The notes beneath the pieces were generated by a model, which saw only the letters and a list, made by a program, of their open reading frames with translations, did no database searches and was not told the origin of the DNA. From assembly GCA_947631885.1 (NCBI GenBank), contig CANRMZ010000051.1, positions 1 through 7,811 of the forward strand: a stretch of 7,811 nucleotides of DNA, given 5' to 3'. This DNA comes from an uncultured Bacilli bacterium. Its GTDB lineage: Bacteria; Bacillota_I; Bacilli_A; RF39; UBA660. This document shows, piece after piece, positions 5,333 through 7,811 of this stretch (positions are counted from its first letter, which is position 1; the number at the start of each line of letters is the position of its first letter). Both the position numbers and the translations under genes were made by a program.

Positions 5333-5822
5333 TAATATTTTTAATTATTTTAGCAAACAAATCGTCCTGTTCCAAAGGGATTGAACGCTTATATAAAAGT
5401 AGTATTCCAATCGGATTACTATCCTTGATTAAGCACTTAGCAAGAAAGTAACCTTCCAAAATTTCATCATCAAAAGTCATACGTTCAATTTCTTTAGATA
5501 AGTAATTCTTTCTATTAATAAGTAAATCTAAAAATAATGGAGGTAATTTCTTGTTTTCTAAAATACCCTTTGTTAAAAATTTTTCGTTGTCTGATATGAA
5601 GATTGCCGCATCTACTAAATCATTTACACTAGATATTATATGCGTACTTTTATCTTTTAGATTATCCATAGCTTCATATTTTTCTAAAATAATTCTCCCA
5701 TCATCTACTAAAAAAGAAAGACTATCACCTGATTTAATGCCTAAAACCCCGCGTAATTCTTTAGGTATAACAATACGTCCTAATTCATCTATTTTTCTAA
5801 TAATTCCTGTCGTTTTCAACAT
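5319..5822 (-). CDS. SpoVT-like AbrB-family transcriptional regulator
   Basis: The 167-residue protein has an N-terminal swapped-hairpin AbrB DNA-binding domain (residues 1-49: TTGIIRKIDELGRIVIPKEL is nearly invariant in this family) and a C-terminal half (about 60-165) of a size and pattern that fits the GAF-like sensor domain of SpoVT (178 residues in B. subtilis). AbrB itself is about 95 residues, so SpoVT is the closer match. In Bacillus SpoVT modulates sigma-G genes in the forespore; its ligand is unknown, and the role here cannot be assumed to be sporulation. The start is ATG 5822: GGAG (5833-5830) lies 7 nt upstream, whereas an in-frame GTG at 5828 would sit 1 nt from that site. The gene begins 37 nt after mfd, the same adjacency as mfd-spoVT in Bacillus. 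Confidence 0.87.
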   Translation of the reverse strand: MLKTTGIIRKIDELGRIVIPKELRGVLGIKSGDSLSFLVDDGRIILEKYEAMDNLKDKSTHIISSVNDLVDAAIFISDNEKFLTKGILENKKLPPLFLDLLINRKNYLSKEIERMTFDDEILEGYFLAKCLIKDSNPIGILLLYKRSIPLEQDDLFAKIIKNIIENS

Positions 5823-5851
5823 TAGCACACTCCACTTATAGTTTGTGCTAA
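5822..5851. promoter_or_regulatory. Inverted repeat enclosing the spoVT-like ribosome binding site
   Basis: TTAGCACA (5822-5829) and TGTGCTAA (5844-5851) form a perfect 8-bp inverted repeat with a 14-nt spacer; the half-sites are 22 nt apart, about two helical turns. The Shine-Dalgarno GGAG lies in the loop and the first two bases of the start codon are in one arm. It may be an operator for autoregulation by the AbrB-type protein, or an RNA hairpin limiting ribosome access. It resembles CIRCE in its half-sites but not in spacing. Confidence 0.5.
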
Positions 5852-5859
5852 TTAAAGTT

Positions 5860-7811
5860 CTATATACTATTTAAAAGTCTTACTATGTATTTAATAAAGT
5901 GTTCTTCTAAGTTTTTATAATACAGAGTTATAACAATACAATCATGTTTATAGGAAAGATTAAAATTCCTTGTAATACTCGTGGCTTCATATAAAAGTTT
6001 ATCGCCTTTTATAGTATTGCTTAACTCTTTTGGAAGTTCTATTTCAATTAATCTATCAGTTTGTTTAACGTTTTTTATGCCTAACTTTTTAGCTATTTTT
6101 TCAAACCATTCTTCATACATATAGTTCTCTAAATTCTCGCTAATTTTGCCAAATCGATCTTCAATAGTCTCTTTAATATTATTAAGCTTATCATAAGAGT
6201 CAATCTCATTTATCATTTGGTGAATCTCAATCTTGATTTCCTCATCAGATACATATTCATCAGCAATATGGGTATCAATGTTAATTAGGGATTGATCTTC
6301 AATATCATCTTCTTCAACCTCTTCACCTTTGATTCTTTTCATTTCATCTTCAATCATTTTGGTATATAAAGACACACCAACCATATCAACAAAACCAGCT
6401 TGGGAAGAGCCAAAGATATCACCCGAACCTCTTATGGATAAATCACGCATAGCTATTTTATAGCCGCTTCCAAGCTCCGTAAATTCTTTTATAGCTTGAA
6501 GCCTTTTAATAGCAATGTCATTAAGCATTTTTGAAGAGTTATACATTAAATAAGCATAAGCTATCTTATCACTTCTACCTACTCTTCCACGAAGTTGATA
6601 AAGTTGAGCAAGGCCAAGTCGATCAGCATCATAAACAATCAAGGTATTAGCATTAGGAATATCAATACCGTTTTCAATTATGGTCGTACAAACGATAATA
6701 TTAAATTTATTATTAATAAAATCATCCATAATATTATCAAGTTCATCTTTATTCATTTGACCATGAGCAAATCTTATTTCTTCTCCGGGAATAAGTCTTC
6801 TTATATGGTCAACTTTGTTTTCAATATTTTCCACACTATTATATAAAATAAATACTTGGCCACCACGAGAAAGCTCTTTATAAATGGCATCTTTCAAAAT
6901 CAAGTCATCTTCACTTACAACATAGGTTTGAACTGGGTATCTATTTTTCGGAGGTGTATCAATAATAGATAAATCTCTTAAACCAGATAAAGCCATTTTT
7001 AAAGTTCTAGGTATTGGCGTTGCAGATAGGGTTAAAACATTGATATCGTTTTTCATTTCTTTTATCTTTTCTTTATGTTTTACACCAAATCTTTGCTCTT
7101 CATCGACAACCATAAGTCCTAAATTCTTGCATTTGATAGCATCATTTAAAAGTTTATGAGTACCAAACACAATATCTATCGTACCTTTTTCTAATCCTTC
7201 GTATATTCTTGCTACTTCTTTAGACGAAGTAAATCTATTTAATAAAGCTATTTCAATTGGCCACTCGGCAAATCTGGCTTTAGCTACATTATATTGTTGC
7301 CGCGATAAAATAGTCGTAGGACATAGATACATTACTTGAGCATTATTAAGTATTGTTCTAAACATCGCTCTTAAGGCTACTTCCGTTTTACCAAAGCCTA
7401 CATCACCACATAAAAGCCTATCCATAGGATGATCAGAAGACAAATCGTTATATATATCATTGATACTTTTTTGTTGATCATCTGTTAAAGGATAAGGGAA
7501 AGATGAAGCAAATAATTCTTCTTCCTCATAAGCTTTGTATTTAGGAGACTTGATTACAGCCCGAGCTTTATAAAGTTCCATAAGTTCGGCAGAAATATCT
7601 TCGATTTTCTTTCTAACATAGTTTTTCGTTTTAAGCCAAGTAGAAGAATTAAGCTTATTTAACTTAGGAGCCGTTCCATCTTTATCAGAGTATTTATAGA
7701 TATTACTTATTTTTTCAACAGGTACATATATCTTATCGTTATTTAGATATAAAAGTTGTATATAATCTTTTTTAATACCATTTTTAGTCAAGGTAGCAAG
7801 ACCATTATAAA
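5860..7811 (-). CDS. mfd: Transcription-repair coupling factor Mfd, C-terminal part (5' end outside window)
   Basis: Mfd removes RNA polymerase stalled at DNA lesions and recruits UvrA, coupling transcription to excision repair. About 649 codons are visible of a protein usually near 1,150, and the frame is open to the window edge. It begins inside the RNA-polymerase-interacting domain (GIKKDY and KIYVPVEKI). The RecG-like translocase follows; residues count from TTG 7791. Walker A is GDVGFGKTE (129-137), the Walker B box DEEQ (230-233), motif III LSATPIPRTL (255-264), motif V TTIIENGID (369-377) and motif VI QLRGRVGRS (399-407). The TRG-type element lies around 448-461 (MRDLSIRGSGDIFG). An acidic linker (about 489-500) leads to the C-terminal regulatory domain, about 508-643. 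The UvrB-like N-terminal modules are beyond the edge. The gene ends at TAG and the SpoVT-like gene follows after 37 nt without a terminator. Confidence 0.97.
   Translation of the reverse strand, partial: YNGLATLTKNGIKKDYIQLLYLNNDKIYVPVEKISNIYKYSDKDGTAPKLNKLNSSTWLKTKNYVRKKIEDISAELMELYKARAVIKSPKYKAYEEEELFASSFPYPLTDDQQKSINDIYNDLSSDHPMDRLLCGDVGFGKTEVALRAMFRTILNNAQVMYLCPTTILSRQQYNVAKARFAEWPIEIALLNRFTSSKEVARIYEGLEKGTIDIVFGTHKLLNDAIKCKNLGLMVVDEEQRFGVKHKEKIKEMKNDINVLTLSATPIPRTLKMALSGLRDLSIIDTPPKNRYPVQTYVVSEDDLILKDAIYKELSRGGQVFILYNSVENIENKVDHIRRLIPGEEIRFAHGQMNKDELDNIMDDFINNKFNIIVCTTIIENGIDIPNANTLIVYDADRLGLAQLYQLRGRVGRSDKIAYAYLMYNSSKMLNDIAIKRLQAIKEFTELGSGYKIAMRDLSIRGSGDIFGSSQAGFVDMVGVSLYTKMIEDEMKRIKGEEVEEDDIEDQSLINIDTHIADEYVSDEEIKIEIHQMINEIDSYDKLNNIKETIEDRFGKISENLENYMYEEWFEKIAKKLGIKNVKQTDRLIEIELPKELSNTIKGDKLLYEATSITRNFNLSYKHDCIVITLYYKNLEEHFIKYIVRLLNSI

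Noticed and set aside
5551..5841. Plus-strand open frame over the SpoVT-like gene, and similar ones over tatD, metG and mfd
   Set aside because: Each is antisense to a gene with strong family motifs and has no initiation signals of its own.
5822..5851. CIRCE/HrcA heat-shock operator
   Set aside because: The half-sites begin TTAGCAC as in CIRCE, but the 9-nt spacer and the outer TC/GA bases are missing and no chaperone gene follows.
1..7811. CRISPR arrays, tRNA or rRNA genes, insertion sequences
   Set aside because: No regularly spaced repeats, cloverleaf or rRNA-like sequence, and no transposase motifs were seen on either strand.

Overview
The window is AT-rich, and every gene I can support lies on the minus strand. 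Gene content and order point to a low-GC Firmicute of the Bacilli or a reduced relative. It carries the block metG-tatD-3D protein-rsmA-yabG-like, which resembles the metS-yabD-yabE-(rnmV)-ksgA-yabG block of Bacillus, next to mfd-spoVT-like. The standard code is used: rsmA ends at TGA exactly where the family ends, and tryptophan is TGG, so this is not a code-4 Mollicute. Two genes derive from sporulation families (SpoVT, YabG), but nothing here shows that the organism sporulates.

Layout from right to left, which is the direction of transcription. 7811-5860: C-terminal half of mfd, cut by the window edge. 5822-5319: SpoVT-like AbrB-family regulator, 37 nt downstream of mfd and probably cotranscribed; an 8-bp inverted repeat encloses its ribosome binding site. 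5332-5082: a promoter and a T-box leader. 5081-3546: metG. 3545-2787: tatD, starting directly after the metG stop. 2806-2778: a consensus sigma-A promoter inside the end of tatD. 2747-2199: secreted or anchored 3D-domain protein. 2209-1445: rsmA, overlapping it by 11 nt. 1385-648: unrecognised membrane protein with a proline-rich tail, ended by a clear terminator. 568-260: short open frame matching only the first part of YabG. About 130 nt further on is another terminator, and at 45-1 the first 15 codons of a ParA-family ATPase.

Functionally this is mostly housekeeping: transcription-coupled repair (mfd), methionyl-tRNA supply with its own T-box control (metG), a metal nuclease (tatD), cell-wall remodelling (3D protein) and 16S rRNA dimethylation (rsmA). 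The points most worth a second look are the T-box leader, where I cannot place an AUG specifier and where the Shine-Dalgarno has a possible alternative pairing partner; the truncated YabG beside parA; the mfd-spoVT-metG junction; the dyad over the spoVT start; and the orphan membrane protein. I see no convincing new defence or mobile system within these bases.
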